Shown here piece by piece: positions 25,630-33,951 of a DNA stretch of 64,000 nt (the stretch's first letter is position 1; each line of letters starts with the position of its first letter). Source of the DNA: Actinomadura madurae (GTDB lineage Bacteria; Actinomycetota; Actinomycetes; Streptosporangiales; Streptosporangiaceae). The position numbers were made by a program, and so were the translations under genes. Location of the stretch: assembly GCF_900115095.1 (NCBI RefSeq), contig NZ_FOVH01000001.1, forward strand, positions 496,001 to 560,000, in the 5' to 3' direction. The notes below the pieces were generated by a model, which was not told the origin of the DNA, did not search any database, and saw only the letters and a program-made list of their open reading frames with translations.

Positions 25630-26148
25630 ATGTCCGAGAATGGATCTGCCGCCGCCGCGGCGGTGGACGCGGACCTGGAGACGATGGTCCAGCTCACGGC
25701 CAGGATGATGCGCGGGATCAAGGGCGGGCACGACGGCGCGGAGGAGCTCGTCGACCGGGTGCGCGCCGCCGGCCTCGGGCCCCGGCACGTGCCCGCGCTG
25801 ATCCAGCTCGTCCTGCAGGGCCCCATGGCCGTGGGCGTCCTGGCCCGGCGGATGGCGCTCAGCCCCGCCACGGTCAGCCAGCTGGTCGGCGAGCTGGAGC
25901 GCGGCGGCTTCGTGGAGCGCCGCCCGGACGAGCGGGACCGCCGGCGCATGATCGTCAGCCTCGGCGAGCGGCACCGCGAGATGGTCGAGCGGTTCACCTG
26001 GCGCCGGCTGCGGCCGTTCCGCATGGCGCTGGAGGCGCTCACGCCGGACGAGCGGGCGCAGTTCCTGCACGGCTGGCGCGTCCTGGTCGAGACCATCGAG
26101 CGCACGAGCGCGCCCGCGCCGGACGGCGAGGGCTGCCCCGGCGGGTGA
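25630..26148 (+). CDS. MarR family regulator of the divergent exporter
   Basis: A 172-residue regulator. The winged helix covers about residues 50-115: 'VGVLARRMALSPATVSQLVGEL', then the wing 'ERRPDERDRRRMIVSL' with the D-x-R-x-x-R signature. The ATG at 25630 is one base from the operator and has no usable ribosome-binding site, so translation is probably leaderless, or a downstream Met near residue 16 is used. A TTG start at 25579 would place the operator inside the gene and is less likely. Confidence 0.85.
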   Translation: MSENGSAAAAAVDADLETMVQLTARMMRGIKGGHDGAEELVDRVRAAGLGPRHVPALIQLVLQGPMAVGVLARRMALSPATVSQLVGELERGGFVERRPDERDRRRMIVSLGERHREMVERFTWRRLRPFRMALEALTPDERAQFLHGWRVLVETIERTSAPAPDGEGCPGG

Positions 26149-26149
26149 G

Positions 26150-26449
26150 TCAGCCGCGCCGCATGAGCCGCCCGACGGCCGCCATCAGCTCGGTGGACAT
26201 CGCCTCGCCCTTGCCCTCCTCGGCGCCCTCGGCCACGCAGTGCCGCACATGCCCGTCCAGCAGGCCGAGCGCCACCTTGTCCAGCGCCGCCTGGACCGCG
26301 CTGATCTGCGTGAGGATGTCGATGCAGTAGCGGTCCTCCTCGACCATCCGGCCGATGCCGCGCACCTGGCCCTCGATCCGCGCCAGCCGGGTCTGCAGCT
26401 GGTCCTTGGTGGCGGTGTACCCCCGGACGGGGGCCTCGCTGGCCGTCAT
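26150..26449 (-). CDS. CsoR-like metal-sensing repressor (DUF156)
   Basis: A 99-residue four-helix protein of the CsoR/FrmR family. The Cu(I)-binding triad is present as Cys42, His67 and Cys71, with the 25- and 4-residue spacings of CsoR. Conserved 'LARIEGQVRGIGRMVEEDRYC' opens the core. A second His at 70 is adjacent to the last Cys. ATG at 26449 is preferred over TTG 26455 because GAGG lies seven bases upstream of it. No copper ATPase is adjacent, so the target may be distant, although copC and copD-ctaG genes lie 9 kb away. Confidence 0.85.
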   Translation of the reverse strand: MTASEAPVRGYTATKDQLQTRLARIEGQVRGIGRMVEEDRYCIDILTQISAVQAALDKVALGLLDGHVRHCVAEGAEEGKGEAMSTELMAAVGRLMRRG

Positions 26450-26483
26450 CTCCAACCTCGCAATCCTTCCGGGGCGCTCGCCC

Positions 26484-26517
26484 GGGTACCCCTGGGGGAC
26501 ATCCCCACCAGGTACCC
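26484..26517. promoter_or_regulatory. GGTACC-flanked GC box upstream of the CsoR-like gene
   Basis: GTACCCCTGGGGGAC (26486-26500) is a near-palindrome of the C-run/G-run type bound by actinomycete CsoR proteins. A second GGTACC lies at 26511-26516, giving an imperfect larger inverted repeat. It is 35-68 bases upstream of the regulator start and is a reasonable autoregulatory site. Confidence 0.5.
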
Positions 26518-26533
26518 TATGCGCTGGCCGTGA

Positions 26534-27124
26534 TTACCGAACCGGGACGTTCCAGGCGCTGATCACCGGTCTGCCGTGCTCGGTGCCGAGCGCCGACACG
26601 GTCCCGGTGCCGAGCGCGAACAGCCGGCCCCGCGCGGGCTCCAGGCCGAGCCACCGCGCCGTCAGGACGCGCAGGAGATGGCCGTGCGCGACGAGCGCCA
26701 CGTCGCCGTCCGCGAGCGCCGCCCGCACCCGCGCGAGGACCGCGTCCGCCCGCCCGCCGACCTGCTCGACGGTCTCGCCCGGATGCCCGGCGTCGCCCGG
26801 GACCACCCCGTCGTCCCACAGGAACCAGCCGGGACGCTCCTCGCGGATCGCGGCCGAGGTGATCCCCTCGTAGCCGCCGTAGTCCCACTCCCACAGGTCG
26901 GGGTCGGTCCCGTCCACCCGCAGCCCCGCCAGCTCCGCGGTCCGCCGGGCCCGCTCCGCCGGGCTGGCCAGCGCCAGGGCGAACCGCCGCCCGGCGAGCG
27001 CCTCGCGCAGCGACCGCGCCTGCTCCTCGCCCCGCTCGGTCAGCGGAAGATCCGTCCGCCCGGTGTGCCGGCGCTCCCGGCTCCACTCGGTCTCCCCATG
27101 ACGCACCAGCACCAGTTCGCCCAC
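26534..27124 (-). CDS. Histidine phosphatase superfamily protein
   Basis: A 196-residue phosphoglycerate-mutase-fold protein. The catalytic motif 'VRHGETEW' has His9, and 'VALVAHGHLLRVL' supplies the second His. 'GRTDLPLTERGEEQA' is the usual follow-up. The length fits small broad-specificity phosphatases rather than glycolytic mutases. GTG start. TAGAGT six bases upstream and no Shine-Dalgarno suggest a leaderless transcript. Confidence 0.88.
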   Translation of the reverse strand: MGELVLVRHGETEWSRERRHTGRTDLPLTERGEEQARSLREALAGRRFALALASPAERARRTAELAGLRVDGTDPDLWEWDYGGYEGITSAAIREERPGWFLWDDGVVPGDAGHPGETVEQVGGRADAVLARVRAALADGDVALVAHGHLLRVLTARWLGLEPARGRLFALGTGTVSALGTEHGRPVISAWNVPVR

Positions 27125-27130
27125 GAGGCA

Positions 27131-27136
27131 ACTCTA
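27131..27136 (-). promoter_or_regulatory. -10 hexamer TAGAGT of a probable leaderless transcript
   Basis: On the minus strand TAGAGT ends six bases before the GTG at 27124 of the phosphatase gene. No Shine-Dalgarno lies between. Confidence 0.45.
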
Positions 27137-27146
27137 GGGGGGCGGA

Positions 27147-28262
27147 TCAGTCCAGGACCGACGCGAGAGAGGTGTGGGGCAGGCCGTGGGCCTCGGCGAC
27201 GTGGTCGTAGACGAGCGCGCCGGCGTGGGTGTTGAGGCCGCGGGCGAGCGCGGCGTCGGCGCGCAGGGCGGCGCGCCAGCCCCGGTCGGCGATCTGGACG
27301 GCGTACGGGAGCGTGACGCCGGTCAGCGCGTAGGTGGAGGTGTTCGGGACGGAGCCCGGCATGTTGGCCACGCAGTAGAACGTCGAGCCGTGCACCTTGT
27401 AGGTGGGGTCGTCGTGCGTGGTGGGGCGGGAGTCCTCGAAGCAGCCGCCCTGGTCGATCGCGATGTCCACCAGGACCGAGCCCGCCTTCATGCGGGCGAC
27501 CAGGTCGTTGGACACCAGCTTGGGCGCGCGGGCGCCCGGGATCAGCACGGCCCCGATGACGAGGTCGGCGGCGCGGACCTCCTGCTCGACCGTGTACGCG
27601 CTGGACACCAGCGTCCGCAGGCGGCCCTGGTAGATGGCGTCGATGTGGCGGAGGCGGTCGACGTCCACGTCGAGGACGGTCACGTCCGCGCCCATGCCGG
27701 CGGCGATCTGGGCGGCGTTGAGACCGGACACGCCGCCGCCGATGACGACGACCTTCGCCGGCGCGACGCCGGGCACCCCGCCCGGCAGGACGCCCCGCCC
27801 GCCGGTGAAGGACATCAGGTTGTACGCGCCGACCTGCGCGGCGAGGCGCCCGGCGACCTCCGACATCGGCGCGAGCAGCGGCAGCGAGCCGTCGGCGAGC
27901 TGGACGGTCTCGTAGGCGATCGCGGTGACGCCGGCCGCCAGGAGCGCGTCGGTGCACGCCCGGGACGCGGCGAGGTGCAGGTAGGTGAACAGGATCTGGC
28001 CGTCGCGCATCCGGTGGTACTCCGGCGCGACCGGCTCCTTCACCTTGAGGATCAGCTCGCCCTCGGCCCAGACGCCGTCCGCGCCGTCCAGGATCTTGGC
28101 GCCCGCGGCGGCGTAGTCGTCGTCGGGGATCGCCGAGCCGAGCCCGGCGCCGCGCTCGACGAACACCTCGTGGCCGTGCCGGGTGAGCTCGTGCGCCCCC
28201 GCCGGGGTGATCGCCACCCGGTACTCGTGGTTCTTGATCTCTCGCGGGACGCCGATCTTCAC
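27147..28262 (-). CDS. ald: Alanine dehydrogenase
   Basis: A 371-residue NAD-dependent enzyme that interconverts L-alanine and pyruvate plus ammonia. The N-terminus '[20 protein letters not shown]' is diagnostic. '[15 protein letters not shown]' holds the catalytic His. '[20 protein letters not shown]' is the NAD-binding loop. '[19 protein letters not shown]' carries the catalytic Asp region. The length is standard. The start has GGAGGAG upstream. The gene is monocistronic. Confidence 0.96.
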   Translation of the reverse strand: MKIGVPREIKNHEYRVAITPAGAHELTRHGHEVFVERGAGLGSAIPDDDYAAAGAKILDGADGVWAEGELILKVKEPVAPEYHRMRDGQILFTYLHLAASRACTDALLAAGVTAIAYETVQLADGSLPLLAPMSEVAGRLAAQVGAYNLMSFTGGRGVLPGGVPGVAPAKVVVIGGGVSGLNAAQIAAGMGADVTVLDVDVDRLRHIDAIYQGRLRTLVSSAYTVEQEVRAADLVIGAVLIPGARAPKLVSNDLVARMKAGSVLVDIAIDQGGCFEDSRPTTHDDPTYKVHGSTFYCVANMPGSVPNTSTYALTGVTLPYAVQIADRGWRAALRADAALARGLNTHAGALVYDHVAEAHGLPHTSLASVLD

Positions 28263-28404
28263 CGCAAGCTCCTCCGTGACGCTGACCAGGACCTGTGCCT
28301 CCAGCGTGCGGGGCGGACGAACCCTCCGGCCATGTGCAGGGTGTCAGGGCATCGGCTGTTCCGATGACACCGTGTAAAGCGCTCCCGGCGGCGGGCCGCG
28401 GTCG

Positions 28405-29214
28405 TCAGGGCTTGCGGGCGATGCCCCCGTACATGAGGCGCTGGCCGACGGTCAGCTCGTCCGGGACGTTCTCCTCGGGCCGCCACAGCGGCAGCGGGAC
28501 GAGGCCGGGCTCCAGGAGCTCCAGGCCGTCGAAGTAGCGGGTGATCTCCTCGGGGGTGCGGAACCGGCCGGTGCCGAGCAGGCCCTGGTACTGCACCTCG
28601 GCGTCCGCGGCCTCCTGGCTGGACCGGCAGAAGGCCGTGACGAACAGGTGGCTGCCGGACGGGACGGCCTCCATCAGCGTCTCCACGATCTGCTGCGGCC
28701 CCTCGTCGTCGTGCAGGTGGTGCAGGATGCCGACGAGCATCACCGCGACGGGCTCGCCGAAGTCGATCAGCCGGCGCACCTCCTCGTGGGCGAGGATCTT
28801 CTCCGGCTCGCGGATGTCGGCGGTGACGACCGTGGTGCTCGCGTTCTCGGCCAGCAGCGCCCGCCCGTGCGCGAGCACGATCGGGTCGTTGTCGACGTAC
28901 ACCACCCGCGAGCCGGGCGAGACGCTCTGCGCGACCTGGTGGGTGTTCTGCACGGTCGGCAGCCCGGAGCCGAGGTCGAGGTACTGGCGCAGGCCGGCCT
29001 CGGCCGCCAGGTAGCGCACGCCGCGGCCGAGGATCTCCCGGTTGTAGGTGGCCACGTCGTAGATCTCCGGAATGATCTTGACGATCTCGGCGACGAAGGC
29101 GCGGTCGACCTCGAAGTTGTCCTTGCCCCGCAGCACCACGTCGTAGGTCCGAGCGATGCTCGGCTTGGTGACGTCGATCCCGAGGGACGCCCAGTCGTAC
29201 TGCTCTTCCGCCAT
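28405..29214 (-). CDS. SAM-dependent methyltransferase, DUF574 (methyltransferase 19) type
   Basis: A 269-residue protein of a family greatly expanded in actinomycetes. It opens with 'DVTKPSIARTYDVVLRGKDNF', a family hallmark. 'YLDLGSGLPT' is the SAM-binding motif I and 'VVYVDNDPIVLAHG' is motif II. The chosen start at 29214 (MAEEQYDW) matches the family; an upstream extension is not credible. Targets are unknown. It is unlinked to the genes on either side. Confidence 0.88.
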   Translation of the reverse strand: MAEEQYDWASLGIDVTKPSIARTYDVVLRGKDNFEVDRAFVAEIVKIIPEIYDVATYNREILGRGVRYLAAEAGLRQYLDLGSGLPTVQNTHQVAQSVSPGSRVVYVDNDPIVLAHGRALLAENASTTVVTADIREPEKILAHEEVRRLIDFGEPVAVMLVGILHHLHDDEGPQQIVETLMEAVPSGSHLFVTAFCRSSQEAADAEVQYQGLLGTGRFRTPEEITRYFDGLELLEPGLVPLPLWRPEENVPDELTVGQRLMYGGIARKP

Positions 29215-29331
29215 GCCGTGCCCGCCTAGCGCCGCTGTTGAGTTCCCGATGACCTGCCGCTCCCGTCGATCGTAAAGGGCTGACCACACGGTCGCCACGA
29301 AAGTGGCGAATATTCGTTGGAGCGCTCCGAT

Positions 29332-30513
29332 TCACGGGCGCGCGGGCGGCAGCCACTCGTCGGCGATCGCCACCGTCAGCTGCTCCAGCAGCGGGCCGGC
29401 CCGGCGGACGCGGCGCTCCTCGTCCGGTTCGATGTCGGCCAGCGCGTACGCCGCATGGATGCGGGCCTTGCGCAGCTGCTCGCCGGTGAGGCCGCGGCGG
29501 CCGGCCACCGCGACGACGGGCGCGCCCGCGCGGGCGGCGGCGCGGGCCACCCCGATCGGCGCGCTGCCGCGCAGCGACCGAGTGTCCAGGACGCCCTCGC
29601 CGGTGACCACCAGCCGCGCGCCGCGCGCCTTCCCGGCGAACCCGAGCAGGTCCAGCATCAGGGACGGGCCCGGCTCGATCGTCGCGCCGAGGAAGGTGAG
29701 CGCGGCGAACGCGACGCCGCCCGAGGTCCCGGCGCCGGGCAGGTCGCGGGCCGCCCTGCGGGCCGCCGCCTCCGCCAGGTCGGCCCAGCGGCGCAGGCCC
29801 GCGTCCAGCAGCCGCACCTCGTCGCGGGTCGCGCCGCGGCGCGGCCCGTCGACCGCGGCGGCGCCGGTGCGGCCGAGCAGCGGCCCCGCCGAGTCGCCCG
29901 CCACCACCACCTCGATGGCCGACATGTCGGGCAGGCCGCGCAGGTCGAGCGCGTGCAGCGAGCGCAGCGCCGCCCCGCCGGGCGGCAGGTCCTTGCCGAG
30001 CGCGTCCAGCAGCCGGCCGCCGAGCCCCTGGACGAGGCCCGCGCCGCCGTCGGTGCAGGCGCCGCCGCCGAGGCCGAGGACGATCCGGCGGGCGCCGAGC
30101 CGGACGGCGTGCGCGACCAGCTGCCCCGTCCCGATGCTGGAGGCCACGAGCGGCCGCGGCTCGCCGCCCGGCAGCCGGCGCAGCCCGGACGCCTCCGCCA
30201 GCTCGACCACCGCGCTGCGGCCGTTCACCGCGAGCCGCGCGGTGACCGGGCGCCCCGTCGGCCCGCACACCTCCACCTCGACCCGCCGCCATCCGGCCGC
30301 CACCGCGGCCTCGACGGTGCCGTCGCCGCCGTCGGCCACGGGCAGCTCCACCAGCGGGACGCCGGGACGCGCGCGCCGCAGCCCGGCGGCGAGATGCCGG
30401 GCGGCCCGCGCCGCGGTCAGCCCTCCCGGGAACCTGTCAGGTGCCAGCAGGACGTGACCGTGCGGCGACGGGCGGGAGGGAGAGTCCGGGGACACCACAG
30501 CCACGCCTTTCAC
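29332..30513 (-). CDS. glxK: Glycerate kinase
   Basis: A 393-residue GARK-type glycerate kinase that phosphorylates D-glycerate. It shows 'LLAPDRFPGGLTAARAARH' near the N-terminus, 'ELPVADGGDGTVEA', 'GLGGGACTDGGAGLVQGLG', and 'LVVTGEGVLDTRSLRGSAPIG' near the end, all family motifs. The Lys usual in the first motif ('PDSFKG') is replaced ('PDRFPG'). GTG 30513 is the longest start; GTG 30504 is possible. No glycolate or serine-cycle genes are adjacent. Confidence 0.88.
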   Translation of the reverse strand: MKGVAVVSPDSPSRPSPHGHVLLAPDRFPGGLTAARAARHLAAGLRRARPGVPLVELPVADGGDGTVEAAVAAGWRRVEVEVCGPTGRPVTARLAVNGRSAVVELAEASGLRRLPGGEPRPLVASSIGTGQLVAHAVRLGARRIVLGLGGGACTDGGAGLVQGLGGRLLDALGKDLPPGGAALRSLHALDLRGLPDMSAIEVVVAGDSAGPLLGRTGAAAVDGPRRGATRDEVRLLDAGLRRWADLAEAAARRAARDLPGAGTSGGVAFAALTFLGATIEPGPSLMLDLLGFAGKARGARLVVTGEGVLDTRSLRGSAPIGVARAAARAGAPVVAVAGRRGLTGEQLRKARIHAAYALADIEPDEERRVRRAGPLLEQLTVAIADEWLPPARP

Positions 30514-30621
30514 GCCGGGGGGTAAGGCCCTACCTTCTGCTTACGCCATGACGGCACTATTTGACACCCGCAACCGCGTCCCAGAGTTTCAAATGGGCGG
30601 GGAAGTCGCGTCACGCGACGG

Positions 30622-32067
30622 TCACCGCACGTTCAGCCACTGCTCGACGGGATGGAGCGCGAAGAAGACCAGGAACAGCGCCACGACCGGCCACAGCCAG
30701 ACCGAGACCTCGCGCCACCGGCCCCGGGCGAGCTTGATCAGCGCGTAGGCGACCATGCCGCCGCCGATCCCGGTCGTGATCGAGAAGGTGAACGGCATCA
30801 GCACGATGGTGAGGAACGCCGGGATCGTCAGGTCGAGGTCGTTCCAGTCCACCTTGGCGACCTGCGTCATCATCAGCGCGCCGACCACCACCAGGGCCGG
30901 CGCGGCGGCCTGCGCGGGGACGGTCGCGGCGAGCGGGGTGAGGAACAGCGTGACCGCGAACAGCGCGCCGGTGGCGAGGTTGGCCAGACCGGTCCTGGCC
31001 CCCTCGCCGACGCCGGCCGCCGACTCGACGAACACCGTGTTGGCCGAGGAACTGGTGACGCCGCCGAACGCGGCGGACAGGCCGTCCACCGACAGGATCC
31101 GGCCGAGCCGCGGGACCTCGCCCTTCTCGCTCACCAGGCCCGCCTCGTCGCTGATGCCGAGGATCGTGCCCATCGCGTCGAAGAACCCGGACAGGACCAG
31201 CGTGAACAGCACGACGAGCGCGGTGATGACCCCGGCCCGGCCGAATCCGCCGAACAGGTCGATCTCCCCGAACAGCCCGAAGTCGGGGACGGCGAAGAGC
31301 TTGTCGGGCATGTTCGGGGTGACCACGCCCCAGCCGCCCTCCTTGACGGTCGCGTTCTCCTGGATCGCCACGGCCCCGGACGTCCCGGCGATGATGCTGA
31401 TCAGGATCGCGCCGGGCACCCGCCGCACGTAGAGCACGATCATCAGCAGCAGGGTGAGCGCGAACACCAGCGACGGCAGCGTCTCCAGCCGGCCGCCGGT
31501 GCCGAGCGACAGCGGCGGGCTCGTCGCGCTGGAGGTGACGAACCCCGCGTCGTAGAGGCCGACCAGCGCGATGAACGCGCCGATGCCGACCGCGATCGCG
31601 TGCTTGAGCGCCAGCGGGATCGAGTTCATGATCCGCTCGCGGACCCCGGTGAGCGCCAGCAGCACGATCACCGCGCCCTCGATCACCACCAGGCCCATCG
31701 CCTGCGGCCAGGTCATCACCGGCGCGGCCTGGAACGCCACGACCGCGTTGATGCCGAGCCCGGCGGCGAGGGCGAGCGGCGCGTTCCCGACCAGCCCCAT
31801 GATCACCGTGGCGACCGCGGCGGACAGCGCCGTCATCGTGGTCAGCTGCGGGATCGACAGCGCCGCCCCGGTGACGTCCTTGGCCCCGCCGAGGATGATC
31901 GGGTTCAGCAGGATGATGTAGGCCATCGCGAAGAACGTGGTCACGCCGCCGCGCAGCTCGCGCGGCACGGTCGTGCCGCGCCCGGTGAGGTCGAACAGCC
32001 GCTCCAGCGGCCCGCGCCCGCCCGCCGGCGGCGGGTCCGCGGTGTCGGCGGCAGTCGTATCGGACAT
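30622..32067 (-). CDS. NCS2-type purine permease, AzgA/PbuG-like
   Basis: A 481-residue transporter with about 13-14 helices. 'TTFFAMAYIILLNPIILGGA' and 'AAGLGINAVVAFQAAPVMTWPQAM' are typical of the adenine/guanine-hypoxanthine branch of the family. 'SGFFDAMGTILGISDEAGL' in the central part and 'SSANTVFVESAAGVGEG' are also characteristic. The N-terminal 20 residues are a Pro/Gly-rich polar extension. It imports purine bases by proton symport. It diverges from a PucR-type small regulator, a class that often controls purine metabolism. Confidence 0.9.
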   Translation of the reverse strand: MSDTTAADTADPPPAGGRGPLERLFDLTGRGTTVPRELRGGVTTFFAMAYIILLNPIILGGAKDVTGAALSIPQLTTMTALSAAVATVIMGLVGNAPLALAAGLGINAVVAFQAAPVMTWPQAMGLVVIEGAVIVLLALTGVRERIMNSIPLALKHAIAVGIGAFIALVGLYDAGFVTSSATSPPLSLGTGGRLETLPSLVFALTLLLMIVLYVRRVPGAILISIIAGTSGAVAIQENATVKEGGWGVVTPNMPDKLFAVPDFGLFGEIDLFGGFGRAGVITALVVLFTLVLSGFFDAMGTILGISDEAGLVSEKGEVPRLGRILSVDGLSAAFGGVTSSSANTVFVESAAGVGEGARTGLANLATGALFAVTLFLTPLAATVPAQAAAPALVVVGALMMTQVAKVDWNDLDLTIPAFLTIVLMPFTFSITTGIGGGMVAYALIKLARGRWREVSVWLWPVVALFLVFFALHPVEQWLNVR

Positions 32068-32083
32068 GACGGGGGCTCCGATT

Positions 32084-32195
32084 TCCGCAGCGTGATCAGG
32101 GCGAGCACAGGGTAGCTGCCCGGTTCGCGGCGGTGGTGAACCGGTCCCGCTCCGCGGGCGGTGTCGCGACGTGAGTCCCGGTCTCCGCAGCGTGA
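32084..32195. promoter_or_regulatory. 12-bp direct repeat and flanked inverted repeat in a divergent promoter region
   Basis: TCCGCAGCGTGA occurs at 32084-32095 and again at 32184-32195, exactly 100 bases apart, beside the purine permease start and the PucR-like gene promoter. Between them CCGGTTC-N11-GAACCGG (32120-32144) is an inverted repeat. These could be regulator sites shared by the two divergent genes. The binding protein is not identified. Confidence 0.45.
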
Positions 32196-32212
32196 CGGGG
32201 GAGCGCGTCCGC

Positions 32213-32218
32213 TATAGC
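32213..32218 (+). promoter_or_regulatory. -10 hexamer TATAGC before the PucR-like gene
   Basis: TATAGC ends eight bases before the GTG at 32227, and no ribosome-binding site is present. It includes an in-frame TAG at 32215-32217 that closes the frame upstream, so the gene cannot start earlier. Confidence 0.45.
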
Positions 32219-32226
32219 CTGCCCTG

Positions 32227-32571
32227 GTGCGAATGCGAGACTCCTCCGAGGCGGCGTGCCTGGACTCCTACGCGCGGCTGCTGGCCTCAGTGCCGGAGCG
32301 GACGCGCTCGTCCTTCCGCGCCCGGATGCTCGGCCCGCTGGAGGAGTACGACAGCACCAGGCAGGCCGACCTCGTGCACACGCTGGAGGTCTTCCTGTCC
32401 TGCTCGGGTTCCTGGAGCCGCAGCGCGACACGGCTGCACGTCCATGTGAACACGCTTCGGTACCGAATCCGGCGAATCGAGGACCTGACCGGGCGGGACC
32501 TCGGCACACTGGAGGATCGAGTCGACTTCTTCCTCGCCCTGCGCGCGACGCGGCCGGCGAGCACCTGGTAG
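32227..32571 (+). CDS. PucR-type C-terminal HTH protein, stand-alone
   Basis: A 114-residue protein consisting almost only of the helix-turn-helix that ends PucR/CdaR regulators: 'LVHTLEVFLSCSGSWSRSAT', then 'VHVNTLRYRIRRIEDLTGRD'. The large sensory part of PucR is missing, and an in-frame stop just upstream shows this is not the tail of a longer reading. It may be a complete small regulator or a relic of a larger one. A second start at ATG 32233 is possible. It precedes the HTH-TPR gene by 14 bases and diverges from a purine permease. Confidence 0.7.
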   Translation: MRMRDSSEAACLDSYARLLASVPERTRSSFRARMLGPLEEYDSTRQADLVHTLEVFLSCSGSWSRSATRLHVHVNTLRYRIRRIEDLTGRDLGTLEDRVDFFLALRATRPASTW

Positions 32572-32585
32572 GCGGTGGTCACACG

Positions 32586-33884
32586 ATGGATCGGGAGACA
32601 CTGGGGCAGCGCATTCGCGCCCTGCGCATCCGGCAGGGCGTGAGCCAGGCCCAGCTCGCCTTCCCCGAGCTGTCCGACAGCTACATCTCGCTCATCGAGA
32701 GCGACAAGCGGGTGCCGGCCCCGAGCGTGGTGGAGCTGCTCGCGGCGAAGCTGAACTGCTCGGCGACCTATCTCGTCAGCGGCGTCAGCGAGGACGTCGT
32801 CGACGAGCTGCGCGTCACCCTCGACTACGCCGAGATCGCGCTCAGCAACGGCGCCGCGGCCGAGGCGCGGGCCCGGTTCGCCGAGGTGCTCGCCAGCGCG
32901 GACGCGGTTGCGCTGCCGGACATGCTGCACCAGGCCCGCTGGGGGCACGCCCTCGCGCTGGAGGCCGCCGGCGAGCTGGAGGAGGCCATCGCCGGGCTCA
33001 CGGCGCTGACCCGGGAGGCCTCCGCCGAGGCCGACCTCGACCACTGGGCGAAGGTGCACGTCGCGCTGAGCCGCTGCCTGCGCGAGCGCGGCGACATCAG
33101 CGCCGGCGTGGAGGCCGCCGAGAGCGCGCTGCGGCACCTCATCGCGACCGGCGCCGACTCCACCGACGCCGCCGTGCACCTCGGCGCGGCGCTGCTGTCG
33201 GCGTTCATCGAGCGCGGCGACCTCGTCCGGGCCCGCCAGCTCGCCGGCCAGCTCGTCGAGCGGGCCGAGCGGATCGGCAGCCCCCGCGCCCGCATGGTCG
33301 CCTACTGGGAGGCCGCCTACGTCGCGGAGATCCGCGGCGAGTACGAGGATGGCGTCGCGCTCGCCGAGCGCGCGCTGATGCTCGCGGGCGACGGCGAGGA
33401 CCCGCGCAACCTCAACCGGCTCCGCGTCATCTACGCCGGGCTCCTGCTGCGGGCCCGGCCCGACCAGGCCGCCCACGCCCGCGAGCTGCTCACCCGGGTG
33501 CGCGGCGAGATCAGCGCCAGCTCGTCGGGGGAGATCGACGTCGCCTGGTGCCTGACGGAGCTGGCCCGCGCCGAGACCGCGCTCGGCCGCCCCGGCGAGG
33601 CGGTGGCGCTCGCCGAGGAGGCCATCGACCTGCTCGGGGACGCCCCGCGCCGGGCGACCGCCGGGGCGCTGACGGTGCTCGGCGAGGCGTCGGTGCGGCT
33701 CGGCCGCCGCGACCGGGCCGTCGAGGCGCTCACCCGGGCCGCGACCTGCCTGGAGGAGATGGAGTCCTCGCGGGAGGCCGCGCAGGCGTGGTTCGACCTG
33801 GCCGAGGTGCTGGCCGAGGCGGGGACCGCGGAGGAGCCCCGCATGGCCGCCTACCGCCGCGCGCTCACCTGCGTGGGGGTCTAG
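32586..33884 (+). CDS. HTH (XRE) regulator with TPR-like repeats
   Basis: A 432-residue protein. Residues 6-60 are an XRE helix-turn-helix ('LGQRIRALRIRQGVSQAQLA', then 'SDSYISLIESDKRVPAPSVV'). Residues 75-430 are tandem helical pairs with Ala/Leu/Glu spacing typical of tetratricopeptide repeats ('AARARFAEVLASADAVALPD', 'GEYEDGVALAERALMLAGD' and others). This architecture is found in actinomycete peptide- or signal-sensing regulators. ATG start. It is probably cotranscribed with the small PucR-type gene. The target is unknown. Confidence 0.82.
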   Translation: MDRETLGQRIRALRIRQGVSQAQLAFPELSDSYISLIESDKRVPAPSVVELLAAKLNCSATYLVSGVSEDVVDELRVTLDYAEIALSNGAAAEARARFAEVLASADAVALPDMLHQARWGHALALEAAGELEEAIAGLTALTREASAEADLDHWAKVHVALSRCLRERGDISAGVEAAESALRHLIATGADSTDAAVHLGAALLSAFIERGDLVRARQLAGQLVERAERIGSPRARMVAYWEAAYVAEIRGEYEDGVALAERALMLAGDGEDPRNLNRLRVIYAGLLLRARPDQAAHARELLTRVRGEISASSSGEIDVAWCLTELARAETALGRPGEAVALAEEAIDLLGDAPRRATAGALTVLGEASVRLGRRDRAVEALTRAATCLEEMESSREAAQAWFDLAEVLAEAGTAEEPRMAAYRRALTCVGV

Positions 33885-33951
33885 GCGAACCGTCGCGGGC
33901 TCCGCCGCGTCCATGAATAAAGCTGCGGGCGCCTGAGATGTGGGAGAAGTC

